In this document: positions 8,842-17,676 of the stretch, piece after piece | Layout: each line of letters begins with the position of its first letter | Numbering within the stretch: position 1 is the first letter of the stretch | Origin: Thalassovita sp. | GTDB taxonomy: Bacteria; Pseudomonadota; Alphaproteobacteria; Rhodobacterales; Rhodobacteraceae | NCBI GenBank assembly: GCA_029212905.1 | Contig: JARGPB010000016.1 | Span: 17,334-81,333 of the forward strand | DNA: 64,000 nt | Reading direction: 5' to 3' | Notes under the pieces: generated by a model | The model's input: only the letters and a program-made list of their open reading frames with translations | Told to the model about the DNA's origin: nothing | Databases searched by the model: none | Made by a program: the position numbers and the translations under genes

Positions 8842-9807
8842 TCAAGCCTTACGGCGCGTCCATCCCCACAGGCAGATCAGTTCCATCGCCACATGCGCGC
8901 CCGATACGGCTGTTATCCCTGACGGGTCATAGGGCGGCGACACTTCGACCACATCGCCCCCCACCATGTTGATCCCCGCCAGATCACGCAGCAGGATCGC
9001 CGCCTGTCCACTGCTCAGGCCCCCCCACACAGGCGTCCCCGTCCCCGGGGCAAACGCAGGGTCCAGACAATCAATGTCAAAGGTCACATAGGTCTGGTGA
9101 TCCCCCACGATCTCTTTCACCTGACGCGCCACCTCGGCGGGGCCCGCCTCGTGGACTGTGCGCGCGTCGATATAGTTCATTCCGCAGTAATCATCGCATT
9201 CCGTGCGAATACCAATCTGGACCGAGCGCGCAGGATCGACCAGCCCCAGCTTCACCGCCTTGTACATGAACGTCCCGTGGTCGATGCGCCCCATATCGTC
9301 GTCGGCCCACAGGTCGGAATGCGCATCGAACTGGATCACACTCAGCGGGCCGTATTTCTCGGCATAGGCGCGCAGGATCGGCAGGGTGATGAAATGATCC
9401 CCGCCCAATGTCACTGTCCCCACATCCCCCGCCAGAAGCGTCTTGAAATGCTGCTCGATCGCGGCGGGCGTGGCGCGCACATCAGCATAGTCAAACGCCA
9501 GGTCGCCATAATCCACGATGGCGAATTCCCCCAGCGGATCAAAGCCCCAGCCATAGGGCGGATCATAGGGTTGCAGCGTGCTGGCCTCGCGGATTGCACG
9601 CGGACCCATGCGGGTGCCGGTGCGGTTGGTCACGGCCTGATCGAACGGCACACCCGTCACCGCCAGATCAACACCCGTCAGATCCTTGGTGTATTTGCGC
9701 CGCAAGAACGAGGTCGCCCCCGCAAAGGCATTCTCATAGCTCAGGCCCCGCAGATCCTGCCGCGTGAACGCCGCATCAATCTGCTTTTTCGCGTCTTCCA
9801 GTGCCAT
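8842..9807 (-). CDS. speB: Agmatinase (ureohydrolase family)
   Basis: A 321-residue manganese ureohydrolase, predicted to hydrolyse agmatine to putrescine and urea. All metal-ligand motifs are visible: GGDHFITLP, DAHSDLW and the C-terminal FDIDCLDPAFAPGTGTP. I place the start at the ATG at 9807 because a GAGGGGG Shine-Dalgarno sequence precedes it; an upstream ATG at 9834 would add nine residues. Related guanidinobutyrases and proclavaminate amidinohydrolases share these motifs, so the exact substrate is less certain than the reaction type. It lies downstream of the M20 amidohydrolase on the same strand, with a 59-bp gap. Confidence 0.85.
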   Translation of the reverse strand: MALEDAKKQIDAAFTRQDLRGLSYENAFAGATSFLRRKYTKDLTGVDLAVTGVPFDQAVTNRTGTRMGPRAIREASTLQPYDPPYGWGFDPLGEFAIVDYGDLAFDYADVRATPAAIEQHFKTLLAGDVGTVTLGGDHFITLPILRAYAEKYGPLSVIQFDAHSDLWADDDMGRIDHGTFMYKAVKLGLVDPARSVQIGIRTECDDYCGMNYIDARTVHEAGPAEVARQVKEIVGDHQTYVTFDIDCLDPAFAPGTGTPVWGGLSSGQAAILLRDLAGINMVGGDVVEVSPPYDPSGITAVSGAHVAMELICLWGWTRRKA

Positions 9808-9866
9808 CTCGGCCCCCTCGAAAAATTTGATCAAATCTTAGCATCCGCACAGGGCCGGTCAAGCAC

Positions 9867-11027
9867 TCAGACCGGCAGCGCCAATTCCACCGCCCGCGCA
9901 AAGAACGACGCCCCCACCGGCGCCACCTTGTCGTTGAAATCAAACTGAGCCTGATGCAGCCCCGCCCCCGGTCCCGCGCCCAGGAACAGATAGGCCCCCG
10001 GACAGGCCCGCAGCAGATACGAGAAATCCTCGGCTCCCATTTCCCGCGGGTATTCCCCGTCAACCTGCGCCGCGCCCGCAATCTCGCCCGCGACATCCAC
10101 GGCAAAGGCGGTCTTTTCCGCGTCATTCACCGTCGCCGGGTACCAGACCTCATAGTCCAGCTGCGCCTCGACCCCATAGGCCGGGCCCATACCCTCGACG
10201 ATCTCCTGTAGCCTGCGGCGCACCATGTCCTGCACATTCGGGTCAAACGTCCGCACCGTCCCGTTGATATAGGCGGTCTCGGGGATGATATTCTCGGCGC
10301 TGCCCGTGTGGATCTGCGTGACCGAGACCACCAGATCATCCAGAGCATAGCTGTTCCGGCTGCTGATCGTCTGGATCGCCTGCACAATCGCCACCGTTGC
10401 CACCACAGGGTCGCGGGTGCCATGCGGCATGGCCCCATGTCCGCCCACACCTTTGACATGGATATGGAACGTGTCCACCGCCGCCATGATCGGTCCCGGC
10501 GTTGTAAAGAAGCTCCCCTCCTCAAACCCCGGCGCATTATGCAGCGCATAGACCTGCCCGATATCGAACCGCTGGATAATGCCTTCCTCGACCATGACAC
10601 CGCCGCCGCCGCCGTTCTCCTCGGCCGGTTGGAAGATCAGCGCCACGCGCCCCGCGAAATTCCGCGTCTCGGCCAGGTATTTCGCTGCCCCCAACAGCAT
10701 CGTCGTGTGCCCGTCGTGCCCACAGGCGTGCATGACGCCCTCGACCTTGGACGCATAGTCAGCCCCGGTTTCCTCATGGATCGGCAGCGCGTCCATATCC
10801 GCCCGCAGCCCCACCGTCGGGCCATCCTGTTGCCCGTTGATCAGCGCCACAATCCCGGTTTTCGCGATCCCTGTGTGGATTTCGTCCACGCCGAATTCAC
10901 GCAGCCGCGCCTCGACAAATTCCGCCGTTTTGAAACAGTCGAACCCCAGCTCGGGGTGCTGATGCAAATGGCGCCGCCATGCGGTCATCTGATCGGACAG
11001 ACCGGCAATGCGATTGATGACAGGCAT
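9867..11027 (-). CDS. M20-family metal-dependent amidohydrolase (hippurate hydrolase-like)
   Basis: A 386-residue peptidase-M20D family enzyme. Metal-binding and catalytic motifs are GLRADMDALPIHEETG, the HACGHDGHTTML metal site and QPAEENGGGG with the catalytic glutamate pair, followed by the dimerisation domain with GVGGHGAMPHG. The family hydrolyses N-acyl or amide bonds of amino-acid conjugates (hippurate, N-acetyl-amino acids, auxin conjugates); the substrate here cannot be read. The start is the ATG at 11027 after AAAGGAG; the frame opens much further upstream, but that part is antisense to mazG and is not coding. It is divergent from mazG. Confidence 0.88.
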   Translation of the reverse strand: MPVINRIAGLSDQMTAWRRHLHQHPELGFDCFKTAEFVEARLREFGVDEIHTGIAKTGIVALINGQQDGPTVGLRADMDALPIHEETGADYASKVEGVMHACGHDGHTTMLLGAAKYLAETRNFAGRVALIFQPAEENGGGGGVMVEEGIIQRFDIGQVYALHNAPGFEEGSFFTTPGPIMAAVDTFHIHVKGVGGHGAMPHGTRDPVVATVAIVQAIQTISSRNSYALDDLVVSVTQIHTGSAENIIPETAYINGTVRTFDPNVQDMVRRRLQEIVEGMGPAYGVEAQLDYEVWYPATVNDAEKTAFAVDVAGEIAGAAQVDGEYPREMGAEDFSYLLRACPGAYLFLGAGPGAGLHQAQFDFNDKVAPVGASFFARAVELALPV

Positions 11028-11090
11028 GGGTGGACTCCTTTGGGGCAAAACGTCAGTCTCCCACTCAATCCCAATCACGGAGCCTCTGCA

Positions 11091-11921
11091 ATGCCCGATC
11101 ACGACCTGATCCATGACCCCAATGGCGGGATGCCGCGTTTGCTGGAAATCATGCGCTGCCTGCGCGATCCGCAGACCGGATGCCCCTGGGATATCGAACA
11201 GGATTTCAGCACAATCGCCCCCTATACGATCGAAGAAGCCTACGAGGTCGCCGACGCGATCGAGCGCCAGGCCTGGGACGAGCTGAAGGGCGAATTGGGC
11301 GATCTGCTGTTCCAATCGGTGTTCCACGCGCAGATGGCGACCGAAAAGGGCCTGTTCACCTTTGATCAGGTCGCCGACACCATGTCGGACAAGATGGTCG
11401 CCCGACATCCGCATGTGTTCGGCGACGAATCCCGCGATAAATCGGCCGAGCAGCAGACACAGGATTGGGAAACCATCAAAGCCGCCGAACGCGCCCAAAA
11501 GGCCCAGCAAGGCGCGCTGGACGGGGTCGCGGTGGGGCTTCCCGCGCTTTTGCGGGCGTACAAGTTGCAAAAACGCGCGGCGCGGGTGGGGTTCGACTGG
11601 CCCTCGACCGATCAGGTGATCGACAAGATCGCCGAAGAAGCCGCCGAGCTGCAAGAGGCCCGCGACACCCTGACCCAGACCGAAGTCGAAGAAGAGTTTG
11701 GCGATCTTCTGTTCGTCATGGCCAATCTGGGCCGCCATCTGGGCGTCGAACCCGAGGCCGCCTTGCGTGCCGCCAATGCCAAATTCATCAAACGTTTCCA
11801 AGGCGTTGAAACCAAACTTTCCGAGATGGGCAAACGGCCCGAAGACTCGGATCTGGCTGAAATGGATGCGCTGTGGGATGCGGTCAAATCCGAGCATCGC
11901 GCGGCGGCAAATAAAAGCTGA
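11091..11921 (+). CDS. mazG: Nucleoside triphosphate pyrophosphohydrolase MazG
   Basis: A 276-residue protein with two MazG domains. The first has YTIEEAYEVADAI and ELGDLLFQSVFHA, the second EEAAELQEARD and EEFGDLLFVMANL; the acidic EExxE and ExxD residues that bind magnesium are present in both. The family hydrolyses (d)NTPs to monophosphates and pyrophosphate, cleaning damaged nucleotides and lowering ppGpp-related stress signals in E. coli. The ATG follows GGAG. It is divergent from the amidohydrolase with a 63-bp gap and followed by the iron-box promoter of the next gene. Confidence 0.94.
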   Translation: MPDHDLIHDPNGGMPRLLEIMRCLRDPQTGCPWDIEQDFSTIAPYTIEEAYEVADAIERQAWDELKGELGDLLFQSVFHAQMATEKGLFTFDQVADTMSDKMVARHPHVFGDESRDKSAEQQTQDWETIKAAERAQKAQQGALDGVAVGLPALLRAYKLQKRAARVGFDWPSTDQVIDKIAEEAAELQEARDTLTQTEVEEEFGDLLFVMANLGRHLGVEPEAALRAANAKFIKRFQGVETKLSEMGKRPEDSDLAEMDALWDAVKSEHRAAANKS

Positions 11922-11937
11922 TACAAACAATCAGGTA

Positions 11938-11966
11938 TTGACCTGACAAATTTTGTCAGATTAAAA
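11938..11966 (+). promoter_or_regulatory. Candidate iron-regulated promoter with an iron-rhodo-box
   Basis: TGACAAATTTTGTCA at 11944-11958 fits TGA-N9-TCA, the iron-rhodo-box proposed as the RirA/IscR-type site in alphaproteobacteria, and is part of a 17-bp palindrome. It lies exactly between a TTGACC -35-like element (11938-11943) and a TTAAAA -10-like element (11961-11966), 17 bases apart. A second overlapping inverted repeat, TCAGGT-ATTG-ACCTGA (11931-11946), covers the -35. A bound regulator would block the promoter of the iron-binding protein gene that starts at 12005. Confidence 0.6.
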
Positions 11967-12004
11967 ACCCCCAACAAAACACGCGAAAACCCAAGGGGAC
12001 CCAC

Positions 12005-13018
12005 ATGTTCGTGACACCAAAATCCATTCTGGCCGGCGCTCTGGCTGTTCTGACGGCCGCGCCCGCGCTGGCCGAAGACGTCAATCTGTATTCCTATCGT
12101 CAGCCCGACCTGATGAAGCCCCTGACCGACGCGTTCACCGCCGAAACCGGGATCAACGTCAATGTGGCCTACCTGAACAAAGGCATGGTCGAACGCCTCA
12201 GCGCCGAGGGCAAACGCTCGCCTGCCGATCTGGTGCTGACCGTTGACATCTCGCGTCTGGCCGCTGTGGTCGAGGCCGGCCTGACCCAGCCCGTGCACTC
12301 GGATGTGCTGGCCGCCAACGTCCCCGCCGCCTATCACGACCCCGAGGGCCACTGGTGGGGCATGACCACCCGCGCCCGCGTCGTCTATGCATCCAAGGAC
12401 CGCGTGGCCGAGGGCGACGTCACCACCTATGAGGACCTGACCGATCCCAAATGGCAGGGCCGCATCTGTACCCGCTCGGGGACGCATGCCTATAACGTCG
12501 CGCTGACCGCCGCCTATCTGCATCACCACGGCGAAGAGGCCACCAAGACCTGGCTGGAAGGCGTCAAAGCCAACCTCGCGCGCAAACCTCAGGGCAACGA
12601 CCGCGCCCAGGTCAAGGCCATCTGGGCCGGCCAGTGCGACATTGCCATCGGCAACACCTATTACATGGGTAAAATGCTGGAAGACCCCGAACAGCAGGCC
12701 TGGGCCGACAGCGTGAATATCGTCTTCCCCGTGTTCAAGGACAGCGGCGCGCATGTGAACATCTCGGGTGTGGCGATGACCAAATACGCCCCCAACAAGG
12801 AAAACGCGCTCAAGCTGATGGAATTCCTGTCCTCGCCCACCGCCCAGAAAATCTATGCCGAGGCCAACTATGAATACCCGATCGCGCCCGGCTCAGAGCC
12901 CGGTGAGCTGGTCAAAAGCTGGGGGGATTTCACCGCCGATGACGTGAACCTGATGGATCTGGCCAAACTGCGCCCCGCCGCGCTGAAACTGATCGAACAG
13001 GTCGATTTCGACGGCTGA
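12005..13018 (+). CDS. Fe(3+) ABC transporter periplasmic substrate-binding protein (FbpA/FutA/IdiA type)
   Basis: A 337-residue secreted protein: signal peptide about residues 1-23 ending APALA, then a type II periplasmic binding fold starting VNLYSYRQPDLMKPL. The GNTYYMGKM segment gives the adjacent tyrosine pair that coordinates ferric iron in FbpA/FutA proteins. It should capture Fe3+ for a binding-protein-dependent transporter. No permease or ATPase gene is next to it, so it is an orphan binding protein that must partner with components elsewhere. The candidate iron-box upstream agrees with iron-regulated expression. A good terminator follows at 13045. Confidence 0.88.
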   Translation: MFVTPKSILAGALAVLTAAPALAEDVNLYSYRQPDLMKPLTDAFTAETGINVNVAYLNKGMVERLSAEGKRSPADLVLTVDISRLAAVVEAGLTQPVHSDVLAANVPAAYHDPEGHWWGMTTRARVVYASKDRVAEGDVTTYEDLTDPKWQGRICTRSGTHAYNVALTAAYLHHHGEEATKTWLEGVKANLARKPQGNDRAQVKAIWAGQCDIAIGNTYYMGKMLEDPEQQAWADSVNIVFPVFKDSGAHVNISGVAMTKYAPNKENALKLMEFLSSPTAQKIYAEANYEYPIAPGSEPGELVKSWGDFTADDVNLMDLAKLRPAALKLIEQVDFDG

Positions 13019-13044
13019 TCCCCATCCTTCGGATCTCTTGTCAG

Positions 13045-13070
13045 CGGCCCTGCATCTGCGGGGCCGTTTT
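13045..13070 (+). terminator. Intrinsic terminator after the iron-binding protein gene
   Basis: CGGCCC (13045-13050) pairs with GGGCCG (13061-13066) and is followed directly by TTTT. It isolates the single-gene iron-binding transcript from the nucleoside hydrolase gene. Confidence 0.75.
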
Positions 13071-13183
13071 CGTCTTGGCCCCCTATCCGCACATATGACA
13101 GCGGGATTTCTCTGGTCCGGGTCACAGGATATGGACTTTGGCCGGGTTCCGCGTCAGGGTCGCGCCGAAACAGGAGATGCGGG

Positions 13184-14125
13184 ATGCAACGCCACAGGAT
13201 CATCATTGATACGGACCCCGGACAGGACGATGCCGTGGCCATCTTGCTGGCGCTGGCCAGCCCCGAGGAAATCGACGTTCTGGGGATCACAGCCGTCGCG
13301 GGCAACGTGCCTCTGACGCTGACCGCCCTGAACGCGCGCAAGGTCTGCGAACTGGCGGGCCGCCCCGATATTCCGGTCTTTGCGGGCTGCGACCGTCCCC
13401 TGGGGCGCGATCTGGTCACCGCAGAGCATGTGCATGGCAAAACCGGGCTGGACGGACCTGTCCTGCCCGAACCTCAGATGCCGCTTCAGGACCAGCACGC
13501 CGTGGATTTCATCATTGATACGCTACGCGCCCAGCCCGCTGGCTCGGTCACGCTGTGTCCTTTGGGGCCGCTGACCAATATCGCCATGGCCTTCGAGAAA
13601 GCCCCCGACATCATCCCCCGCGTGCGCGAAATCGTGCTGATGGGCGGGGCGTATTTTCAGGTTGGCAACATCACCCCCACCGCCGAGTTCAACATCTACG
13701 TTGATCCTCAGGCCGCGCGGATCGTGTTTCGGTCGGGCGCGCCCCTCGTGGTGATGCCGCTGGACGTGACCCACAAGGCGCTGGTCACCCGCGCGCGCAA
13801 CGATGCCTTCCGCAATATCGGCAATCGCGTGGGCCCGGCCGTCGCCCAGATGACCGACTTTTTCGAACGTTTCGACAAGGAAAAATACGGCAGCCTGGGC
13901 GCGCCCCTGCACGATCCCTGTGTGACGGCCTATCTGATCCGCCCTGACCTGTTTTCCGGCCGCCACATCAATGTCGAGATCGAAACCGGATCCGAGCTGA
14001 CCATGGGCATGACCGTCGCCGACTGGTGGCGCGTCACCGACCGCGCGCCCAATGCGCTGTTCATGGGGGATATTGATGCGGACGGGTTCTTTGATCTGTT
14101 GACCGATCGGCTGGCCCGCCTGTGA
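13184..14125 (+). CDS. Inosine-uridine preferring nucleoside hydrolase
   Basis: A 313-residue nucleoside N-ribohydrolase that releases base and ribose in purine/pyrimidine salvage. The N-terminal calcium-binding signature IDTDPGQDDAVAI is perfect. NITPTAEFNIYVDPQAA and the late LHDPCVTAYL motif with another calcium-ligand Asp are also present. The ATG follows AGGAG. The gene overlaps the next (acetyltransferase) GTG start by 4 bp. Base specificity (IU, CU or IAG class) cannot be settled from motifs alone. Confidence 0.92.
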   Translation: MQRHRIIIDTDPGQDDAVAILLALASPEEIDVLGITAVAGNVPLTLTALNARKVCELAGRPDIPVFAGCDRPLGRDLVTAEHVHGKTGLDGPVLPEPQMPLQDQHAVDFIIDTLRAQPAGSVTLCPLGPLTNIAMAFEKAPDIIPRVREIVLMGGAYFQVGNITPTAEFNIYVDPQAARIVFRSGAPLVVMPLDVTHKALVTRARNDAFRNIGNRVGPAVAQMTDFFERFDKEKYGSLGAPLHDPCVTAYLIRPDLFSGRHINVEIETGSELTMGMTVADWWRVTDRAPNALFMGDIDADGFFDLLTDRLARL

Positions 14126-14568
14126 CCGCCCTGCATCTGGCCCGCCCCCAGGACATGGACCGCCTGTTGCCCATGGTCACCGCCTTCCAAGAGGAGCTGG
14201 GCATTGATCTGGCCCCCGACACCCGCCACGCCGGGCTGGCGCCCCTCCTCGAAGGTTCGCCCCATGGGGTGGCCTATCTGATCGGGCCACAACGCGCGCC
14301 CATCGGCTATGTGGTGATCTGTTTCGGCTGGTCGCTGGAATTCGGCGGCATGGACGGGTTCGTGGATGAAATCTATATCCGCCCCGGCGTGCGCGGCCGT
14401 GGCATCGGCTCCGAAGTTCTGACCTCCCTGCCCAAAGCCCTGTCCGGCGCCGGGCTCAAGGCGCTCCACCTCGAGGTCAGACGCGACGACGCGAATACCC
14501 GCCGCCTGTACGAAAGGCTCAGGTTCCGCCCGCGCGAGGATTACATGTTGATGACCCTTCGACCTTAA
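14122..14568 (+). CDS. GNAT-family N-acetyltransferase
   Basis: A 148-residue GCN5-related acetyltransferase. The acetyl-CoA pyrophosphate-binding loop is in IRPGVRGRGIGSEVL (R-x-x-G-x-G/A pattern) and the motif-B segment is LHLEVRRDDANTRRLYERL. The start is a GTG that overlaps the stop of the nucleoside hydrolase (GTGA), so the two are translationally coupled. The substrate is unknown; coupling to nucleoside salvage is the only hint. Confidence 0.85.
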   Translation: MTALHLARPQDMDRLLPMVTAFQEELGIDLAPDTRHAGLAPLLEGSPHGVAYLIGPQRAPIGYVVICFGWSLEFGGMDGFVDEIYIRPGVRGRGIGSEVLTSLPKALSGAGLKALHLEVRRDDANTRRLYERLRFRPREDYMLMTLRP

Positions 14569-14609
14569 TCCCCCTTGCCTAGGCCCGCCAACGCGATAGG
14601 TGCTGTGAC

Positions 14610-16025
14610 ATGACAGTCAATATTCCGTTCCAGAACAGCTATGCCACCCTGCCGCCCCGGTTTTATGCGCGCGTTTTGCCCACCCCCGTGGCCGCGCCGC
14701 AGATGCTGGCCTTCAATCAGGCGCTGGCCGACAGCCTGAATATCACCGCCGATGACGACATGGCGCAGGTGTTCTCTGGCAATGAAATCCCCGCAGGCGC
14801 CGAACCCCTGGCCCAGGCCTATGCCGGACATCAATTCGGCGGGTTTTCCCCCCAGCTGGGCGACGGTCGCGCCATCCTGCTGGGCGAGGTCACGGGTAAA
14901 GACGGCCACCGCTATGACATCCAGCTCAAAGGCTCTGGCCCCACCCCCTTCAGCCGTCGCGGCGACGGGCGCGCCTGGATGGGGCCGGTTCTGCGTGAAT
15001 ATGTGATGTCCGAGGCCATGCACGCCCTGGGCATCCCCACGACCCGCGCCCTGGCCGCCGTCAGCACGGGCGAACGCATCCAACGCGAGCGCGCCTATCC
15101 CGGCGCCATCCTGACCCGCGTGGCCTCCAGCCACCTGCGCGTCGGCACCTTCCAGTATTTCGCCGCCCGTCAGGACACCGAGGCCCTGAAGATCCTGTTC
15201 GACTATACCCGCGCGCGTCACTACCCCGACGCCGAAACCCCGCTGGACCTGCTGCAACAGGTCATCGCGCGGCAGGTGGCGTTGGTCACGCATTGGCTGT
15301 CGATCGGGTTCATCCATGGGGTGATGAACACCGATAACACCTCCCTCAGCGGTGAAACCATCGACTACGGCCCAGCCGCCTATATGGACAGCTACCACCC
15401 GGTCACGGTCTATTCCTCGATCGACCAAAATGGCCGCTATGCCTATGATAACCAAGCCAACATTCTGGGATGGAACATGGCGCAACTGGCCACCTCTCTG
15501 ATCCCGCTGATGCCCGATGCTGACCGCGCGATCAAGGATTTCACCGACACGGTCAACGCCATGGCCGACCAGCTCAAATCCGCCTGGCGCCACCGCTTCG
15601 GCCAGAAAATCGGCCTGTCAGATGCGACAGCCCAGGACGGCCCCCTGATCCAGGATCTCCTGAACCTCATGGCGGACAATCAGGCCGATTTCACCAACAC
15701 CTTCCGCGCGCTGGCCACTGGCCACGCCCCGCGCGACCAATTCACCACCCCCACCGCATTCGACACATGGCACGCCCGCTGGCAGGCCCGCCTTGCCACC
15801 GAATCCGATCCCCAAACCTTGATGCAGGCCACGAACCCCGCCTTTATCCCGCGCAATCACCAGATCGAACACATGATCCAAGCCGCGGTCAACGGCGATA
15901 TGGCCCCGTTCCACCGCCTCAACACGGTGCTCGCCACGCCCTATCAGGACCAGCCAGACGCTCAGGACCTGACGCGCCCGCCCCTCGCATCCCAGGTCGT
16001 CCATCAGACCTTCTGCGGGACCTAA
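14610..16025 (+). CDS. selO: Protein adenylyltransferase SelO (YdiU/UPF0061 family)
   Basis: A 471-residue pseudokinase-fold protein. Family signatures are AGHQFGGFSPQLGDGRA, QLKGSGPTPFSRRGDGRAW, the HGVMNTDNTSLSGETIDYGP active-site stretch and QVVHQTFCGT at the very end. SelO binds ATP in an inverted orientation and transfers AMP to protein Ser/Thr/Tyr residues, with a role in redox homeostasis. Bacterial forms keep a cysteine where vertebrates have selenocysteine, and here the C-terminal Cys is third from the end. It stands alone, 41 bp after the acetyltransferase, and is convergent with a DMT exporter. Confidence 0.95.
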   Translation: MTVNIPFQNSYATLPPRFYARVLPTPVAAPQMLAFNQALADSLNITADDDMAQVFSGNEIPAGAEPLAQAYAGHQFGGFSPQLGDGRAILLGEVTGKDGHRYDIQLKGSGPTPFSRRGDGRAWMGPVLREYVMSEAMHALGIPTTRALAAVSTGERIQRERAYPGAILTRVASSHLRVGTFQYFAARQDTEALKILFDYTRARHYPDAETPLDLLQQVIARQVALVTHWLSIGFIHGVMNTDNTSLSGETIDYGPAAYMDSYHPVTVYSSIDQNGRYAYDNQANILGWNMAQLATSLIPLMPDADRAIKDFTDTVNAMADQLKSAWRHRFGQKIGLSDATAQDGPLIQDLLNLMADNQADFTNTFRALATGHAPRDQFTTPTAFDTWHARWQARLATESDPQTLMQATNPAFIPRNHQIEHMIQAAVNGDMAPFHRLNTVLATPYQDQPDAQDLTRPPLASQVVHQTFCGT

Positions 16026-16030
16026 GCCCC

Positions 16031-16052
16031 TTTCATCTTGCTAAAAATACTC
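16031..16052 (+). repeat. Dispersed 22-bp intergenic repeat, copy 2
   Basis: TTTCATCTTGCT then AAAAATACTC, 5 bp after the selO stop and in the gap between convergent selO and the DMT exporter. It is followed by a CGCCGCAGGC stretch like copy 1. Confidence 0.8.
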
Positions 16053-16075
16053 ACTGCACAGCCTCGCCGCAGGCG

Positions 16076-16960
16076 CTAGGCCCGTTTGGGGCGGTTGATC
16101 AGCACAATCCCGATTGCGACTAGCCCCAGCGCGATCACCACCCTTGGCCCCACGCTTTCGCCCAGCACCAGCCAGCCCAGAACCACGCTCAGCACCGGCG
16201 ACAGAAAGGCAAAGCTCGCCACCCCCGAGGCCGGATAGATCTTGATCAGGAATACCCAGAACAGGAAACCGAAACTGGCCACCGCGAAAATCTGATAGCC
16301 CAGCCCGATCACATGCCACAGTGTCGGCTCGCGCAGGAACGGCCCGAACAGCGGCGCCACCGCCATCAGCACCACGGCTGACACCCCCAGTTGCCAGCTC
16401 AGTTGGGTTTCCGCCCGCATCCGCGACAATTTGCTCAGCCGCAACACCAGCGCCAGCCCGGCCCAGCCGAATGCCCCCGCCAGCGCCGCCAGATCACCCG
16501 CCAGGTTCGCCTCTCCTCCGGGGCGTTGCGACAGCACCAGCGCCACGCCGCCCATCGCAAAGACCAGCCCCAGCACCCGGATCGGGGTCAGCCGTTCCGC
16601 CGGCAGCAGGAAATGCGCCGCGACCGACAGGATCACCGGCATCGAGTAAAACAGGATCGAGGCCCGCGCGACCGTGGTGTGATCCAGCGCCCAGAACAAC
16701 GCGATGAACTCTCCTGCGAACAGCGCGCCCAGCAACAGCCCCGGCCAGACCGTGTCCCGCGACAGCTCCAGCTTGATGCCCCGGACCCGCATCCAGACCA
16801 TCAGCACCGCAAAGGCCGCGACAGACCGCACCCCCGCCATGAATACCGGCTGAAAGCCCACGGTCCCCAGCTTTACCACCACCTGGTTAAAGGCCAGCAC
16901 AGTCGAGAAACAAAGTAGGGAAATCGCCCCAAAGGCGTCGATAGAGGTTTTGCGTTCCAT
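16076..16960 (-). CDS. DMT-superfamily (EamA) transporter
   Basis: A 294-residue membrane protein with ten predicted hydrophobic helices in two homologous EamA halves. The second half shows the family pattern VLSVVLGWLVLGE. EamA proteins export metabolites or amino acids, or act as drug/metabolite carriers; nothing here fixes the substrate. The ATG at 16960 (MERKTS) is preferred over a TTG at 16996 that would add 12 hydrophilic residues. It follows the DUF2238 gene on the same strand with a 42-bp gap. Confidence 0.85.
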   Translation of the reverse strand: MERKTSIDAFGAISLLCFSTVLAFNQVVVKLGTVGFQPVFMAGVRSVAAFAVLMVWMRVRGIKLELSRDTVWPGLLLGALFAGEFIALFWALDHTTVARASILFYSMPVILSVAAHFLLPAERLTPIRVLGLVFAMGGVALVLSQRPGGEANLAGDLAALAGAFGWAGLALVLRLSKLSRMRAETQLSWQLGVSAVVLMAVAPLFGPFLREPTLWHVIGLGYQIFAVASFGFLFWVFLIKIYPASGVASFAFLSPVLSVVLGWLVLGESVGPRVVIALGLVAIGIVLINRPKRA

Positions 16961-17002
16961 GCGCGCCACCAAAGGGCGGAACGCCACCGCCGTCAATCGC
17001 GA

Positions 17003-17638
17003 TTATTTCTTTGATCGTCGAAACAGGTCGGGGTTGCGGCGCACGAATTCGTCGATCACGCCAATCGGCCCGCCATAGGCCTGCCCCTTCAGGTAAAACC
17101 ACCCCAAAGTCGCGCCGATCAGCGCCCCGATCATATCAACGATCAGGTCGCCCATCGTGTCCAGCAGCCCGGATTTCTGCATGTTCAGGCCGAATATCTG
17201 ATCCATGCCGAACTCGAACACCTCCCAGACCACGCCCACAGCGATGGCAAAGCAAAAGGCGAAAAACGCCACGGCTATTGGGGGGGCTGCGAACCTGTCG
17301 CCCTGAAACATCATAAAGACCAGCACGAATCCGATCAGCCCGAATCCCACCGCGCTGCCGCCATGCATGGCGATGTCCCACCACCAGAACCGTGTATAGA
17401 AATCAAAGACTTCACCCAGAAACAACGTGCCCGCCACGAACAGCGCAATCGCCGCGATGAAACTGGGCGGCACCCGGACGGCGGCCCATTTCGCCAGCCA
17501 CAAGGGCGCCAGCGACAGCCCCAGCGTGAGCAGCGCCACGAACGCCAGCGACCAGCGCGCCGTCACCAGGGCGCCTGCCGCCAAAATCAGCAGCAGCCCC
17601 CAGACGATCCGTGCCAGCCATGTCTGTTCCTTGAACAC
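17003..17638 (-). CDS. DUF2238 family membrane protein
   Basis: A 211-residue protein with about six membrane helices and the DUF2238 hallmark stretch DFYTRFWWWDIAMHGGSA, followed by a VVWEVFEFGMDQIFG segment and DTMGDLIVDMIGALIG. Acidic and histidine residues within helices suggest a buried polar site; the function of the family is unknown. I use a GTG start at 17638 because GGAAAGGAAG lies 7 bases upstream; a longer frame to 17686 would run into the divergent gene's start. It is divergent from the EEP-family gene, with only 38 bp between the two starts. Confidence 0.82.
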   Translation of the reverse strand: MFKEQTWLARIVWGLLLILAAGALVTARWSLAFVALLTLGLSLAPLWLAKWAAVRVPPSFIAAIALFVAGTLFLGEVFDFYTRFWWWDIAMHGGSAVGFGLIGFVLVFMMFQGDRFAAPPIAVAFFAFCFAIAVGVVWEVFEFGMDQIFGLNMQKSGLLDTMGDLIVDMIGALIGATLGWFYLKGQAYGGPIGVIDEFVRRNPDLFRRSKK

Positions 17639-17676
17639 CGCGTGACTTCCTTTCCGGCCCGTGCTGTAGTCCCTAC

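Noticed and set aside
11028..11930. N-terminal extension of the M20 hydrolase frame, and the mazG frame extended back to 10308
   Set aside because: Each extension lies antisense to the other gene; good Shine-Dalgarno sequences mark starts at 11027 and 11091.
14610..16025. Possible selenocysteine in SelO
   Set aside because: The C-terminal position is an ordinary Cys codon (TGC) and there is no in-frame TGA before the stop; usual for bacteria.
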